This document shows, piece after piece, positions 9,110 to 19,806 of a stretch of DNA of 64,000 nt (position 1 is the first letter of the stretch; each line of letters starts with the position of its first letter). This DNA comes from Microvirga pakistanensis. Lineage in GTDB: Bacteria; Pseudomonadota; Alphaproteobacteria; Rhizobiales; Beijerinckiaceae. Both the position numbers and the translations under genes were made by a program. Below the pieces are notes generated by a model, which saw only the letters and a program-made list of their open reading frames with translations, did not search any database and had not been told where the DNA came from. Location of the stretch: assembly GCF_004458765.1 (NCBI RefSeq), contig NZ_SPJX01000710.1, forward strand, positions 248,001 to 312,000, given 5' to 3'.

Positions 9110-9125
9110 TTAACGAGCCGTTAAC
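9110..9125. promoter_or_regulatory. CtrA-type binding box
   Basis: TTAACGAGCCGTTAAC is a perfect match to TTAA-N7-TTAAC, the CtrA consensus in alphaproteobacteria, and also a direct repeat of GTTAAC with five bases between. It is upstream of the GNAT gene on the minus strand and upstream of gene-free DNA on the plus strand. The match is visible; binding is inferred. Confidence 0.5.
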
Positions 9126-9605
9126 GTGCGCGAAGATCCAAGCCGGCAAAGCATGAGTTTCTTAAGCCAAACAACGGACAGTGGGGCACAGGTCAAAACG
9201 CCGCAAATTTCTCTGTACTCGCTAGGAGCAAAGTCCCCTTCGAACAGGTGTCGCTTAAACCCGGTCTAAGAGGTCAACTCGATTTATAGTTACAAAAGAT
9301 GGCAGAAGACCTTATTCAGGGAGGTGAAGGAATCGATATTCTTGCGATTTGAGTATTCACGACCTCAAGGCTGATCCGAAGCCGACTGGGTCTCAGAAAC
9401 CAGGCAACTGGAACGAAATTCTTAGTCCGAGGAATAATCTGCGAACCTTGCAAAAGGAAGTTTAGATCGAAATCCTCTGTGGAGTAACAAAAGATTCAGA
9501 ATGATTTCAAGGTTTACCATTCCCGGATTATCATGAGCATAGCTCATCTTATGCGAGTCCCGGCTCTCAAAACTGCTAGAGCGGTCGATCGAGCAGTAAA
9601 GGCGC
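9126..9605. other. Gene-free, lower-GC stretch
   Basis: About 480 bases with visibly more A and T than the surroundings and no convincing open frame on either strand. A minus-strand open frame at 9422-9628 (68 codons) has no family signature and is not accepted. No terminator or tRNA was found. Together with the next gene it forms an atypical patch. Confidence 0.6.
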
Positions 9606-10130
9606 ATGATGCATTCCTTCGAAGCCAATCCTGTGAAGGCTGATGTATTCCTCCTCTCATGCCTGGATGAGGTACCTCAGCGTTACTTGCATGGGCTTTG
9701 CTTTCAGGAGGAAAACCTCATCATCGGAAATGGCGGGTACCAGCAGTACCGCGCTGATGGAAAGTCAGACATACAGCCCAAAGGATTCGTTTTAGAACCA
9801 GCGGCGTCAAGGAATGGGCGCGTCTATGCGGCAGAAGCTACACCCGCCGAAGGCGGAAACTTTCAGCAGAAGGAGGCGCTTCGCATGCTGCGGGACGAAT
9901 TCCTCGAGCATTATGACGATATGCGTAAAACAGGCTTTTTCCCAGTCGACTACATTGAGAAGGCAAGAGGCACCATAGAGGAGGCGGCACAATCCGGGCG
10001 CTTCGCTCATCCCATTGACGGTTGTGCTGTTTCGCACGTGCTTCTTGCAGGGGAGCTTTCCAGCTTGTCGAATTGGACGCAGCAGCGCTCGTCAATCCTG
10101 GGAAGGCTTAAGAGTATATTCTCTCAATGA
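9606..10130 (+). CDS. Hypothetical protein, atypical composition
   Basis: 174 residues starting MMHSFEANPVKADVFLL; the second ATG at 9609 has better spacing (about 8 bases) from AAAGG upstream. I do not recognise a family. The protein is soluble-looking, with no signal peptide or membrane segment, and has a helical, charged second half (KEALRMLRDEFLEHYDDMRKTGF, DYIEKARGTIEEAAQSG). Codon third positions use A and T more freely than neighbouring genes, and it stands alone between a low-GC gap and the aconitase terminator, which suggests recent acquisition. It could still be a chance open frame, although 174 codons with a plausible ribosome-binding site make this less likely. Confidence 0.6.
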   Translation: MMHSFEANPVKADVFLLSCLDEVPQRYLHGLCFQEENLIIGNGGYQQYRADGKSDIQPKGFVLEPAASRNGRVYAAEATPAEGGNFQQKEALRMLRDEFLEHYDDMRKTGFFPVDYIEKARGTIEEAAQSGRFAHPIDGCAVSHVLLAGELSSLSNWTQQRSSILGRLKSIFSQ

Positions 10131-10226
10131 GGAGCAGCCTTTGCTCACCGCTACAAATATCTGATCAACAGACTGACCGAGTAGCACAGCTAAGGACTCG
10201 TGCCTCAGGCATTTAGTCGAGACACA

Positions 10227-10264
10227 AACCGCCCGCTCTTCATCCGAAGAGCGGGCGGTTTGGC
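10227..10264 (-). terminator. Terminator of acnA
   Basis: A perfect 14-bp stem AACCGCCCGCTCTT/AAGAGCGGGCGGTT (10227-10240 and 10247-10260) with a 6-base loop lies 12 bases past the acnA stop. In the acnA direction the stem ends in AACC GCCC... GGTT followed by TGTGTC, so the U-tract is weak; on the plus strand it ends in TTT. Confidence 0.75.
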
Positions 10265-10272
10265 CTTCGGGC

Positions 10273-12978
<2,706 letters not shown>

Positions 12979-13210
12979 GGCGAATCCTCGCGTGCATTTG
13001 GGTTACGAACAGGTTGTTCGGCCGAAAGCGCGATATGCGCGCGCCGCTCCGGGGGTGCCCGGACAGGGGAAAAGCGCGCGAGGCGGATTGGACGCCTTGG
13101 CGCGCGGCGCAGCCAGGGGTGCTATAGATCATTTCCAACCATCCCGCTACACGGTTTAGAACCATTCTGGGGTGCAATGAGGGCAGGGGTCTGAGGGTTT
13201 GGGGCAGGGT

Positions 13211-13837
13211 TTGCGTCTGAGGGTTAACGATTTGGCCTGCGAGCGGGGCGGCCGCCGGATCTTCGACGGCGTGTCCTTCACCCTCGGTTCCGGCGAGGCT
13301 CTTGTCATCACCGGCCGGAACGGGGCCGGAAAGTCGACCCTGCTGGAGCTTCTGGCCGGACGGCTCACGCCCGCGGGCGGAACGATCCTCTGGGAGGGGG
13401 CAGGGGAGCGCAGCCTGCCCGAATGCCTTCACTATGTCGGCCACCGGGACGCCCTCAAAAGTGCCCTCACGGCCCAGGAGAACCTGGATTTCGCCCGCGA
13501 TTTCCTCGGCGACCCGGCCCTGTCCGCCGCCGAGGCCCTGGAGGCGGTGGGGCTCGCCCATGCGGCCCGGCTGCCGGTGGGCTATCTCTCGGCGGGGCAG
13601 CGGCACCGGGTGGCGCTCGCCCGCCTTCTCGTGGCGCACCGTCCCCTGTGGCTCCTCGACGAGCCCACATCCGCCCTCGACACCGCCTCCCAGGACATTC
13701 TGCGCCGGCTCCTGGAGAATCACCGCTCGGCCGGCGGCATGATCGCCGCCACCACCCATTCGCCCCTGTTCCTGTCGGAGCCGAAGGAGATCCGCATCGA
13801 GCGCGCGGCGATCCGGGCCGGGGAGGCGCTCCCGTGA
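13211..13837 (+). CDS. ccmA: Heme exporter ATP-binding protein CcmA
   Basis: A 208-residue ABC ATPase: Walker A GRNGAGKSTLLELLAG, signature LSAGQRHRVALARLL, Walker B LWLLDEPTSALD, and the switch histidine in TTHSP. Frame position and a GGGGCAGGG run favour a TTG start at 13211 (LRLRVNDLACERGG); another TTG at 13199 would add four residues. With CcmB, CcmC and CcmD it forms the transporter that releases holo-CcmE during cytochrome c maturation (system I). It overlaps ccmB by four bases (GTGA). Confidence 0.93.
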   Translation: MRLRVNDLACERGGRRIFDGVSFTLGSGEALVITGRNGAGKSTLLELLAGRLTPAGGTILWEGAGERSLPECLHYVGHRDALKSALTAQENLDFARDFLGDPALSAAEALEAVGLAHAARLPVGYLSAGQRHRVALARLLVAHRPLWLLDEPTSALDTASQDILRRLLENHRSAGGMIAATTHSPLFLSEPKEIRIERAAIRAGEALP

Positions 13838-14502
13838 TCCGCTCCTTTCGCGCGCTCCTCGTCCGGGACCTGAAGCTCGCCGCCCGCGTGGGCGGGTCGG
13901 GCGTAATGGGCCTCATCTTCTTCCTGATGATCGTGACGCTGATTCCCTTCGCGCTCGGTCCCGACCTCAACCTCCTGTCGCGCATCGGCCCGGCGATTCT
14001 TTGGATCGCCGCCCTGCTCGCGACCCTCATCGGCCTCGACCGCCTGTTCCAGGCGGATCAGGAGGACGGCTCCCTCGACATCCTGCGCCTCTCGCCGGCC
14101 CCCCTCGAGTTGATCGTGCTCGCCAAGGTCACGGCCTACTGGCTGACCACCGGCCTCCCGCTCGCCCTCGCCACGCCGCTCTTCGGCCTGCTCGTGGCCC
14201 TGTCGCCGGAGGGCATGCTCGCCATGGTGGCGACGCTCCTCGTCGGCACGCCAGCGCTCACCTTCATCGGCGCGGTTGGGGCGGCGCTCACCGCTTCGCT
14301 CCGGCGCGGCGGCCTGATCCTCGCGATCCTGGTGCTGCCCTTCATGATCCCGACCCTGATCTTCGGGGTCTCGGCCGCGAATGCGGCTCTCGGCGGCACG
14401 ATTCCCTTCGCGACGCCCTTCCTGATCCTCGTTGCCCTGTCGCTGATCTCCGCCGTGGTCGGCACGGTGGGCGCCGCGGCGGCGTTGCGGTCGGGGGAGT
14501 GA
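13834..14502 (+). CDS. ccmB: Heme exporter membrane protein CcmB
   Basis: 222 residues with six predicted membrane helices, starting at a GTG that overlaps the ccmA stop. The conserved N-terminal FRALLVRDLKLAARVGG and the central FQADQEDGSLDILRLSP are CcmB hallmarks. It is the permease partner of CcmA in cytochrome c biogenesis at the inner membrane. Downstream, in many relatives ccmC follows directly; here a reverse-strand M23 peptidase gene and a repeat cluster intervene (about 1.7 kb). Confidence 0.95.
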   Translation: MIRSFRALLVRDLKLAARVGGSGVMGLIFFLMIVTLIPFALGPDLNLLSRIGPAILWIAALLATLIGLDRLFQADQEDGSLDILRLSPAPLELIVLAKVTAYWLTTGLPLALATPLFGLLVALSPEGMLAMVATLLVGTPALTFIGAVGAALTASLRRGGLILAILVLPFMIPTLIFGVSAANAALGGTIPFATPFLILVALSLISAVVGTVGAAAALRSGE

Positions 14503-14690
14503 CCCACCCCTGCCATTCCGGGGCTTCGTTAGAAAAGTGAACTTGTGACGCTGAGTCCGTGGACATTCGATCTACGTGAGGGCCTCATGCGCCCATGGCC
14601 GGGGTATCGGCATATGTTCAAGACGAAAGTCCAAAAGCCGATACAGCCGCCGAAAGGGTCCTGGAGCCCCCGGCTGCCATTCTTCTGGCA

Positions 14691-15674
14691 TCATGGCCTC
14701 AAGCTGATTCCGAAAGCCTGTTCGATGGCGGGCTTGCCCTCGCGCTCGACCCGGTAGATCGCGCGGTAGAGCCCAGGGCGGAAGCCGCCCGGGGGCGGCC
14801 TGAAGCCCGCAAACATCATCCATTGCGCCTTGTTGCGGTCCAGCGGCGGGGCCTTGTTCTGGGCCACCGGCTTCCCGTCGGTGTCGAACAGGGTGAGAAT
14901 CTGCACGTCGCCGCCCTTCAGGCCGATGGCCCGCACATAGGCCACGAGGGCCGGGGACTGCGTGGTCGGGACGGTCTGCTCCGCCGCGCCCGACTCGATC
15001 GCCTCCAGGGTGACCGGACCGGGGGCGAATCCCTTGTTCAGGACGCTGCCCGGCTGATAGGCGAGCGAGGGTTTTAGGCCCTCCTCCCACAAGGAAGAGT
15101 AGCCCTGGCTGTCGCAGGATTTGGTGGGTGGCCCTGCATCGAAAGGATCCACCGCCTTTCCGTCCTTGCGGATTGTGAAATGCAGGTGCGGAAATTCGGT
15201 CATGCCGGAGAGGCCAATGCGGCCGATCCGGTCGCCTGCCTTCAGAGCGTCGCCCGGCTTCACGGAAAGGCTGCCCTTGGCCATGTGGCAGTACTGCGTC
15301 TGCCAGCCGTTGCCGTGATCCACGACGGCGCCGTTGCCGCACTCGGTGTTGGCTGCGCTCTTCAGGCTCTGGCCCGTGTCCTCCACGCCGTCGCGGGTGC
15401 GCAGAACCGTGCCGTCGGCGGCCGCCACCACATCGACGCCGGCCTTCATGGCGGCCGTCGTCGGCACGCGGATGTCGGTGCCGTCGTGCCCGTCATAGGT
15501 CAGTGTCCCGCACTGGTAGTCGCTCGCCTCCGGCGAGGCGTCGTGGTCCACGTAATGCTGGATGAAGCAGGTGCGCCCGATCTCGCAGGCGACCGGCAGG
15601 CGGAGCGAAATGTCCTGAGCGGATGCAGCCCCGGAGAGGCTGAGGGCAATGAGGCCGAGGACCGGAAGACGCAT
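14691..15674 (-). CDS. Exported M23 family peptidase
   Basis: 327 residues with a signal peptide (MRLPVLGLIALSLSGAASAQ, cleavage near residue 20). The LytM-type zinc site is complete: His63 and Asp67 in YDGHDGTDIRV, His130 in the QYCHM strand, and HLH at 163-165. Several cysteines (30, 36, 55, 112, 129) suggest disulfides in the periplasm. About 150 residues follow the catalytic domain without a known fold. M23 enzymes cut peptide cross-links of peptidoglycan; its exact target here is unknown. It lies on the opposite strand inside the ccm cluster. Confidence 0.88.
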   Translation of the reverse strand: MRLPVLGLIALSLSGAASAQDISLRLPVACEIGRTCFIQHYVDHDASPEASDYQCGTLTYDGHDGTDIRVPTTAAMKAGVDVVAAADGTVLRTRDGVEDTGQSLKSAANTECGNGAVVDHGNGWQTQYCHMAKGSLSVKPGDALKAGDRIGRIGLSGMTEFPHLHFTIRKDGKAVDPFDAGPPTKSCDSQGYSSLWEEGLKPSLAYQPGSVLNKGFAPGPVTLEAIESGAAEQTVPTTQSPALVAYVRAIGLKGGDVQILTLFDTDGKPVAQNKAPPLDRNKAQWMMFAGFRPPPGGFRPGLYRAIYRVEREGKPAIEQAFGISLRP

Positions 15675-15736
15675 GGCTTGCTCCGCAACAAAGATGCGGC
15701 CACCATAGCCCGTCCCGTGGCGAATGAAAGGCACGG

Positions 15737-16035
15737 CACATTCTCCCCTTCCCCTTGCGGGGAGGGATCGAGGGCGGGGGTCGCAAAGTTGGAGCACGCA
15801 GCCGTCCAGAGAGCGTGAGGCTGATCCAGCGACCTCCCTCTCCTTCAGGGAGAAGGCTGGGGTGAGGGGTTACAGGTTCATCCGGACAGGGCGCACCCCT
15901 CACCCGCCGCGCTGACGCGCGTCGACCTCTCCCGCACGGGAGAGGTGAAACCGCGCCGCACTCGTAGAGCCTTCACCCGGTCGCACCATTCCCACCCCTG
16001 CTTCTCCCTGCCAAGGGGAGAGGGGGAACAGAGAC
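15737..16035. repeat. Cluster of family B palindromic repeats
   Basis: About 300 gene-free bases hold at least two units built from small hairpins of the type CTCTCCCGCACGGGAGAG and CCCTTGGCAG/CTGCCAAGGGG, with GGTGGGG or GGTGAGGGG tracts between. The same architecture recurs at 32493-32612, inside rimM, and a fragment lies near 49838-49905. Short open frames across it are repeat sequence, not genes. Confidence 0.65.
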
Positions 16036-16185
16036 GGGATGCGTTCCAGGCGGTCTTTACGGACAATCCCGGATTGCCGAGGGCGCGCGTCAGCCGCTAA
16101 AGAACGGCGATCCTGGCGAAATCGTTATTCAGCTTGAGAGACGCTCCTCGTTGCAGGCGCGTGCAAGGGCCGCTACATCGTGCGT

Positions 16186-16926
16186 ATGATCCGTGAGCTT
16201 GCCAATCCCACCCGCTTCATGAGCCTCAGCGGCGCCCTTCTGCCCTGGGTCACGGGCTTGGCCGTGCTGCTCTCCGGCATCGGCCTTTATTGGGTCTGGT
16301 TCGTCGCGCCCGCCGATTACCAGCAGGGCGAGACCGTGAAGATCATGTACATCCATGTGCCGGCGGCGTGGCTGTCCCTGTTCTTCTACATGATCATGAC
16401 GGCTTCGGCCCTGGGCACCCTGGTGTGGCGGCATCCCCTCGCGGACGTGTCGCAGAAGGCGGCGGCGCCCATTGGGGCGGCCTTCACGCTGATCTGCCTC
16501 GTCACCGGCTCGCTCTGGGGCAAGCCCATGTGGGGCACCTACTGGCAATGGGATGCGCGGCTGACCTCCATGCTGGTGATGCTGCTCATCTATCTCGGCA
16601 TTCTGGCCCTCTGGCGCGCCATCGAGGAGCCGAACCGCGCCGCGCGCGCGGTGTCGATTCTCACGCTCGTGGGCGCGGTGAACGTGCCGATCGTCAAATT
16701 CTCGGTCGATTGGTGGAACACGCTCCATCAGCCGGCCTCCGTGTTCCGTCTCGGAGGCCCGACGATCCATCCCTCCATGCTCGTGCCGCTGCTCATCATG
16801 GCGGTCGCCTTCACCCTCATGGGCGTGGCGCTGCATCTGTCGGGCATCCGCACGGAAATCCTGCGCCGCCGCGTGCGCACCCTCCATCTTCTCGAGGCCG
16901 AGCGCCTCGACGCCCGGGCCGCCTGA
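16186..16926 (+). CDS. ccmC: Heme exporter protein CcmC
   Basis: 246 residues, six membrane helices, with the heme-handling tryptophan-rich motif WGTYWQWDARLTSML near residue 123 and two flanking conserved histidines (MYIHVPAAW and NTLHQPASV). CcmC binds heme and passes it to CcmE at the outer face of the inner membrane. The ATG at 16186 is preferred over a GTG two codons earlier. The stop overlaps the ccmD start (TGATG-type). Confidence 0.96.
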   Translation: MIRELANPTRFMSLSGALLPWVTGLAVLLSGIGLYWVWFVAPADYQQGETVKIMYIHVPAAWLSLFFYMIMTASALGTLVWRHPLADVSQKAAAPIGAAFTLICLVTGSLWGKPMWGTYWQWDARLTSMLVMLLIYLGILALWRAIEEPNRAARAVSILTLVGAVNVPIVKFSVDWWNTLHQPASVFRLGGPTIHPSMLVPLLIMAVAFTLMGVALHLSGIRTEILRRRVRTLHLLEAERLDARAA

Positions 16927-17081
16927 TGACGCACAGCTTCTTCATCGTCATGTCCTATGCCCTCACGGGGCTGGTAATCGCAGGCCTGATCCTGCGCGCC
17001 GTGGTCGATCATCGCGCACAGGTGCGGGCCCTGGCAGAGCTCGAATCCCGCGGAATCGGCCGGAGGTCGCGCCGTGGCTGA
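16926..17081 (+). CDS. ccmD: Heme exporter protein CcmD
   Basis: A 51-residue single-helix membrane protein: MTHSFFIVMSYALTGLVIAG, followed by a basic cytoplasmic tail RAQVRALAELESRG. Its size, place between ccmC and ccmG, and overlaps with both (one base with ccmC, eight with ccmG) identify it. CcmD stabilises the CcmABC complex and helps release holo-CcmE. Confidence 0.9.
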   Translation: MTHSFFIVMSYALTGLVIAGLILRAVVDHRAQVRALAELESRGIGRRSRRG

Positions 17082-17649
17082 GGCAACCGCGTCGCGCACG
17101 CGGCTGATCTTCATCCTGCCGGCTCTCGTCTTCTTCGTGCTGGCGGTGCTGTTCCTGGTGCAGCTCACCTCGGGGCGCAATCCCGCCGATCTCCCGTCGG
17201 CGCTGCTCAACAAGCCGGTGCCCACGTTCAACCTCGCGCCGCTCGAAGGCCTCACGGCCGACGGCAAGCCCGTGCCGGGCTTCTCCAACGAGGATCTGAA
17301 GGGCCGCGTCACCATCGTGAACGTGTTCGCTTCCTGGTGCGCCCCCTGCCGCCAGGAGCACCCGCTCCTCGTGGAACTGGCCAGGGACCCGTCCGTGCGG
17401 CTGGTGGGCATCAACCAGAGGGACAATCCCGACAACGCCCGCCGCTTCCTCGGCGCGCTCGGCAACCCATACTCTGCGGTCGGGGTCGATCCGAACGGCC
17501 GTGCCTCCATCGACTGGGGCGTCTACGGCGTGCCGGAGACCTTCATCGTCGGTCCCGACGGCATGATCCGCCACAAGCATATCGGACCCCTGACGCCGGA
17601 GAACCTGGACGCCTTCAGGGAGAAACTCCGCCAAATCCCGCGCGCTTGA
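17074..17649 (+). CDS. ccmG: Thiol:disulfide interchange protein CcmG (DsbE)
   Basis: 191 residues: an N-terminal membrane anchor ([20 protein letters not shown]), then a thioredoxin fold with the WCAPC active site in [14 protein letters not shown] and the cis-proline loop YGVPETFIV. It reduces apocytochrome c thiols before heme ligation in the periplasm. The start is a GTG at 17074 within ccmD. Its last 35 bases overlap the end of the convergent YaiI gene. CcmE, F and H are not in the window. Confidence 0.96.
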   Translation: MAEATASRTRLIFILPALVFFVLAVLFLVQLTSGRNPADLPSALLNKPVPTFNLAPLEGLTADGKPVPGFSNEDLKGRVTIVNVFASWCAPCRQEHPLLVELARDPSVRLVGINQRDNPDNARRFLGALGNPYSAVGVDPNGRASIDWGVYGVPETFIVGPDGMIRHKHIGPLTPENLDAFREKLRQIPRA

Positions 17650-18103
17650 GGCGGTTGATCGCCACGTCCAGCGCCGAGAGAAAGGCCGATCTGTCCTTCT
17701 GGGAGAAGGGCCTTGGCCCCCCGGTCACGTCGCCGGTCGCGCGCAGGTCCTCCATCAGGTTTCGCGTGGCGAGCGCCATGCCGATGGACGCCTCCGTAAA
17801 CGGCCTGCCCGTGGGACCGATCACGTCCGCGCCGGCCTTGATGCAGCGGCTCGCCAGGGGAATGTCGGCGGTGATCACGATGGCGCCGCGGCCGGCCCGC
17901 TCGGCGATCCAGTCATCCGCCGCGTCGAACCCGGCGCCCACCACCACGCGCTCGATCAGGGGGCTCTGCGGCACCATCAGAAAGGCGTTCGCCACGACGA
18001 AGGCCTTCACCCGGTGGCGCTCGGCCACCCGGTAGACCTCGTTCTTTACCGGACAGGCATCGGCATCCACATAGATCGCGATGGCTTGAGAGGTTTCGGT
18101 CAT
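17615..18103 (-). CDS. YaiI/YqxD family protein (DUF188)
   Basis: 162 residues, usual family length, beginning [29 protein letters not shown], with the conserved DADACPVK motif. Other family blocks are [38 protein letters not shown] and [23 protein letters not shown]. The fold is PIN-like and function is not established. It is convergent with ccmG and their coding ends overlap by 35 bases. Confidence 0.92.
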   Translation of the reverse strand: MTETSQAIAIYVDADACPVKNEVYRVAERHRVKAFVVANAFLMVPQSPLIERVVVGAGFDAADDWIAERAGRGAIVITADIPLASRCIKAGADVIGPTGRPFTEASIGMALATRNLMEDLRATGDVTGGPRPFSQKDRSAFLSALDVAINRLKRAGFGGVSP

Positions 18104-18162
18104 GAGCCATTTATTCCTTCGGCGGGCATGCTTTGGCCCGAATTGACCAACAAAGCTGCCGG

Positions 18163-18222
18163 CTAGAGCATCGGACGCAAGAATTGGGAACCGGTTGTGC
18201 GTGAAAAGATGTTCTAAAACCA
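18163..18222. repeat. Family C palindromic repeat (copy 1)
   Basis: A unit reading AGAGCATCGGACGCAAGAATT, then GGGAACCGGTTGTGCGTG and AAAAGATGTTCT, with inverted ends AGAGCATC/GATGTTCT and an internal GACGCA/TGCGT arm. This type, flanking GAACCGGTT, is one I recall as common in Rhizobiales genomes. A related unit lies at 37603-37672. Confidence 0.6.
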
Positions 18223-18381
18223 AAAGCCTGATGCATCGGGCGGTGAGTGCGATTCCCCTCCCGATGAGCTAGCCACGTGCCGTACATAAACCCAGGCCAG
18301 AACGAAAAGAACCCCGTGGACCGTCCATCACATATCCGATCCGTCTGGGGCTTCCTCCGCAACCGCCGACGCCCACGGGGA

Positions 18382-19659
18382 ATGAGCGATGCGACGAACC
18401 GGCTGATGCGCGAGGCCGATGCCGGAGCCCTGCAACGCGCCGGGCTCGTGCGGATGGTGGTGGCCGGGCTTCTGCTCCTGACCATCATCATCGTGACCCG
18501 CGGGATCGAAATCACCAATCCCGTGGCAGCACGGCAGATCTGGATCGCCGAGCTCACGCTCACCCTGTTCGGGGCGCTGGGATGGGTCGGGGCCTGGCTT
18601 GCCTCCAAGCGGATCGCGGTGGCCAGGCTGCCCATGATCACGGCCCTGCTCGATGCCCTGCTGATCCTCGGCAACCTGGGCTACAGCCACGGCATCCTGG
18701 GCGTTCCGGGCAACCTCTTCGCGGCTTTTCCGGCCGCCTGGGTGGTGCCCATCACCATCGCGGCCGCAGCCATCCATTACCAGCCGCGCCTCCAGGCGCT
18801 CGTGGCCCTGATCTATGTGGCGGGCCTGTCGCTTCTCGCTTACGGCGAAGGTTCGCTGACGCCTGCCGAGCGCCGGCAGGACCTGTCCGAGATCGCGGGC
18901 CTGTTCTCCGAGCAGGCCAACATGGTGCGCATCGCCATGGTGTTCTCCCTGGCGCTGATCCTGATCCTCGTGGCGCGGCAGAGCCGAGTGCTGCTGGAGC
19001 GGGCGGTGCGGGAGACGACCATGCGCCTCAACCTCACCCGCTACCTGCCGCGCGAGCTTGCGCCCGTTCTCACGGAGGAGGCCTTCGCGTCCTTGAGGCA
19101 GGGGCGGCGCATCCGCATCACGGTGCTGTTCGTGGACATGCGCGCTTCCACCCATTTCGGCGAGACCATGGAGCCGGGGCAGCTTGCGGTGTTCATCACC
19201 TCGTTCCGCCGGCGCGTGCTGCGGGCGGCGAGCCGTCACGGCGGCGTCATCGACAAGTTCACGGGCGACGGGGCCCTGATCCTGTTCGGTGTCCCGGGCG
19301 CCCGGGACGGCGATGCCGGCCGGGCGCTCGCCTGCGGGCGCACCCTGCTGCGGCTGATCGAGCGCTGGAACATCAAGCGGCGCTTCGATCCGCCCGTGCG
19401 CGTCGGCATCGGCATTCACACGGGCGACGTCTTCTGCGGCGTCGTCGGGGACGAAAGCCGCCTGGAATTCACCGTGGTCGGGGAGGCCGTCAACATCGCG
19501 TCGCGCATCGAGCAGGCCACCAAGAATACGGATTGCGACCTGCTGGCCTCGAGCGAGACCGTGCGGGAGGCCGGTGAGGACGATCTCTGGAGCGAGATAG
19601 CGCACGAGCCCTTGCCCGGCGTCACCCGCAGCGTGGTGCTCATGCGGCCGGCCGAATGA
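18382..19659 (+). CDS. Membrane class III adenylate/guanylate cyclase
   Basis: 425 residues from the ATG at 18382 (MSDATNRLMREADAGALQRAG); an in-frame GTG at 18277 would give 460. About six membrane helices occupy the first half. The C-terminal catalytic domain has both metal aspartates, in TVLFVDMRAST and DKFTGDGALILFG, and the transition-state Asn and Arg in EAVNIASRIEQ. The base-recognition position reads T in EFTVVG, as in class IIIb bacterial cyclases, so cAMP is the likelier product. No cyclic-nucleotide receptor is adjacent. Signal sensed is unknown. Confidence 0.9.
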   Translation: MSDATNRLMREADAGALQRAGLVRMVVAGLLLLTIIIVTRGIEITNPVAARQIWIAELTLTLFGALGWVGAWLASKRIAVARLPMITALLDALLILGNLGYSHGILGVPGNLFAAFPAAWVVPITIAAAAIHYQPRLQALVALIYVAGLSLLAYGEGSLTPAERRQDLSEIAGLFSEQANMVRIAMVFSLALILILVARQSRVLLERAVRETTMRLNLTRYLPRELAPVLTEEAFASLRQGRRIRITVLFVDMRASTHFGETMEPGQLAVFITSFRRRVLRAASRHGGVIDKFTGDGALILFGVPGARDGDAGRALACGRTLLRLIERWNIKRRFDPPVRVGIGIHTGDVFCGVVGDESRLEFTVVGEAVNIASRIEQATKNTDCDLLASSETVREAGEDDLWSEIAHEPLPGVTRSVVLMRPAE

Positions 19660-19686
19660 CGCCGCTCTAATGCCATAGGTCTCGTC

Positions 19687-19795
19687 CCGTCATGGCCGTC
19701 CCCGGACTTGATCCCGGGACCAGTCCGGCCATCCACGTCTTGGGAAACGCCGCGCTTCAAAGACGTGGATCCCCGGGCCGAGCCCGGGGATGACG
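19687..19795. repeat. Family A palindromic repeat (copy 2)
   Basis: The most complete copy: it opens CCGTCATGGCCGTCCCCGG and closes CCCGGGGATGACG, with inner arms CCATCCACGTCTT and AAGACGTGGATCC. Nested inverted repeats would fold the whole unit into one long branched hairpin. Confidence 0.8.
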
Positions 19796-19806
19796 CTGTG
19801 GGGTTC

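Noticed and set aside
9422-9628. 68-codon minus-strand open frame
   Set aside because: No family signature and no clear ribosome-binding site; overlaps the start of the better-supported gene at 9606.
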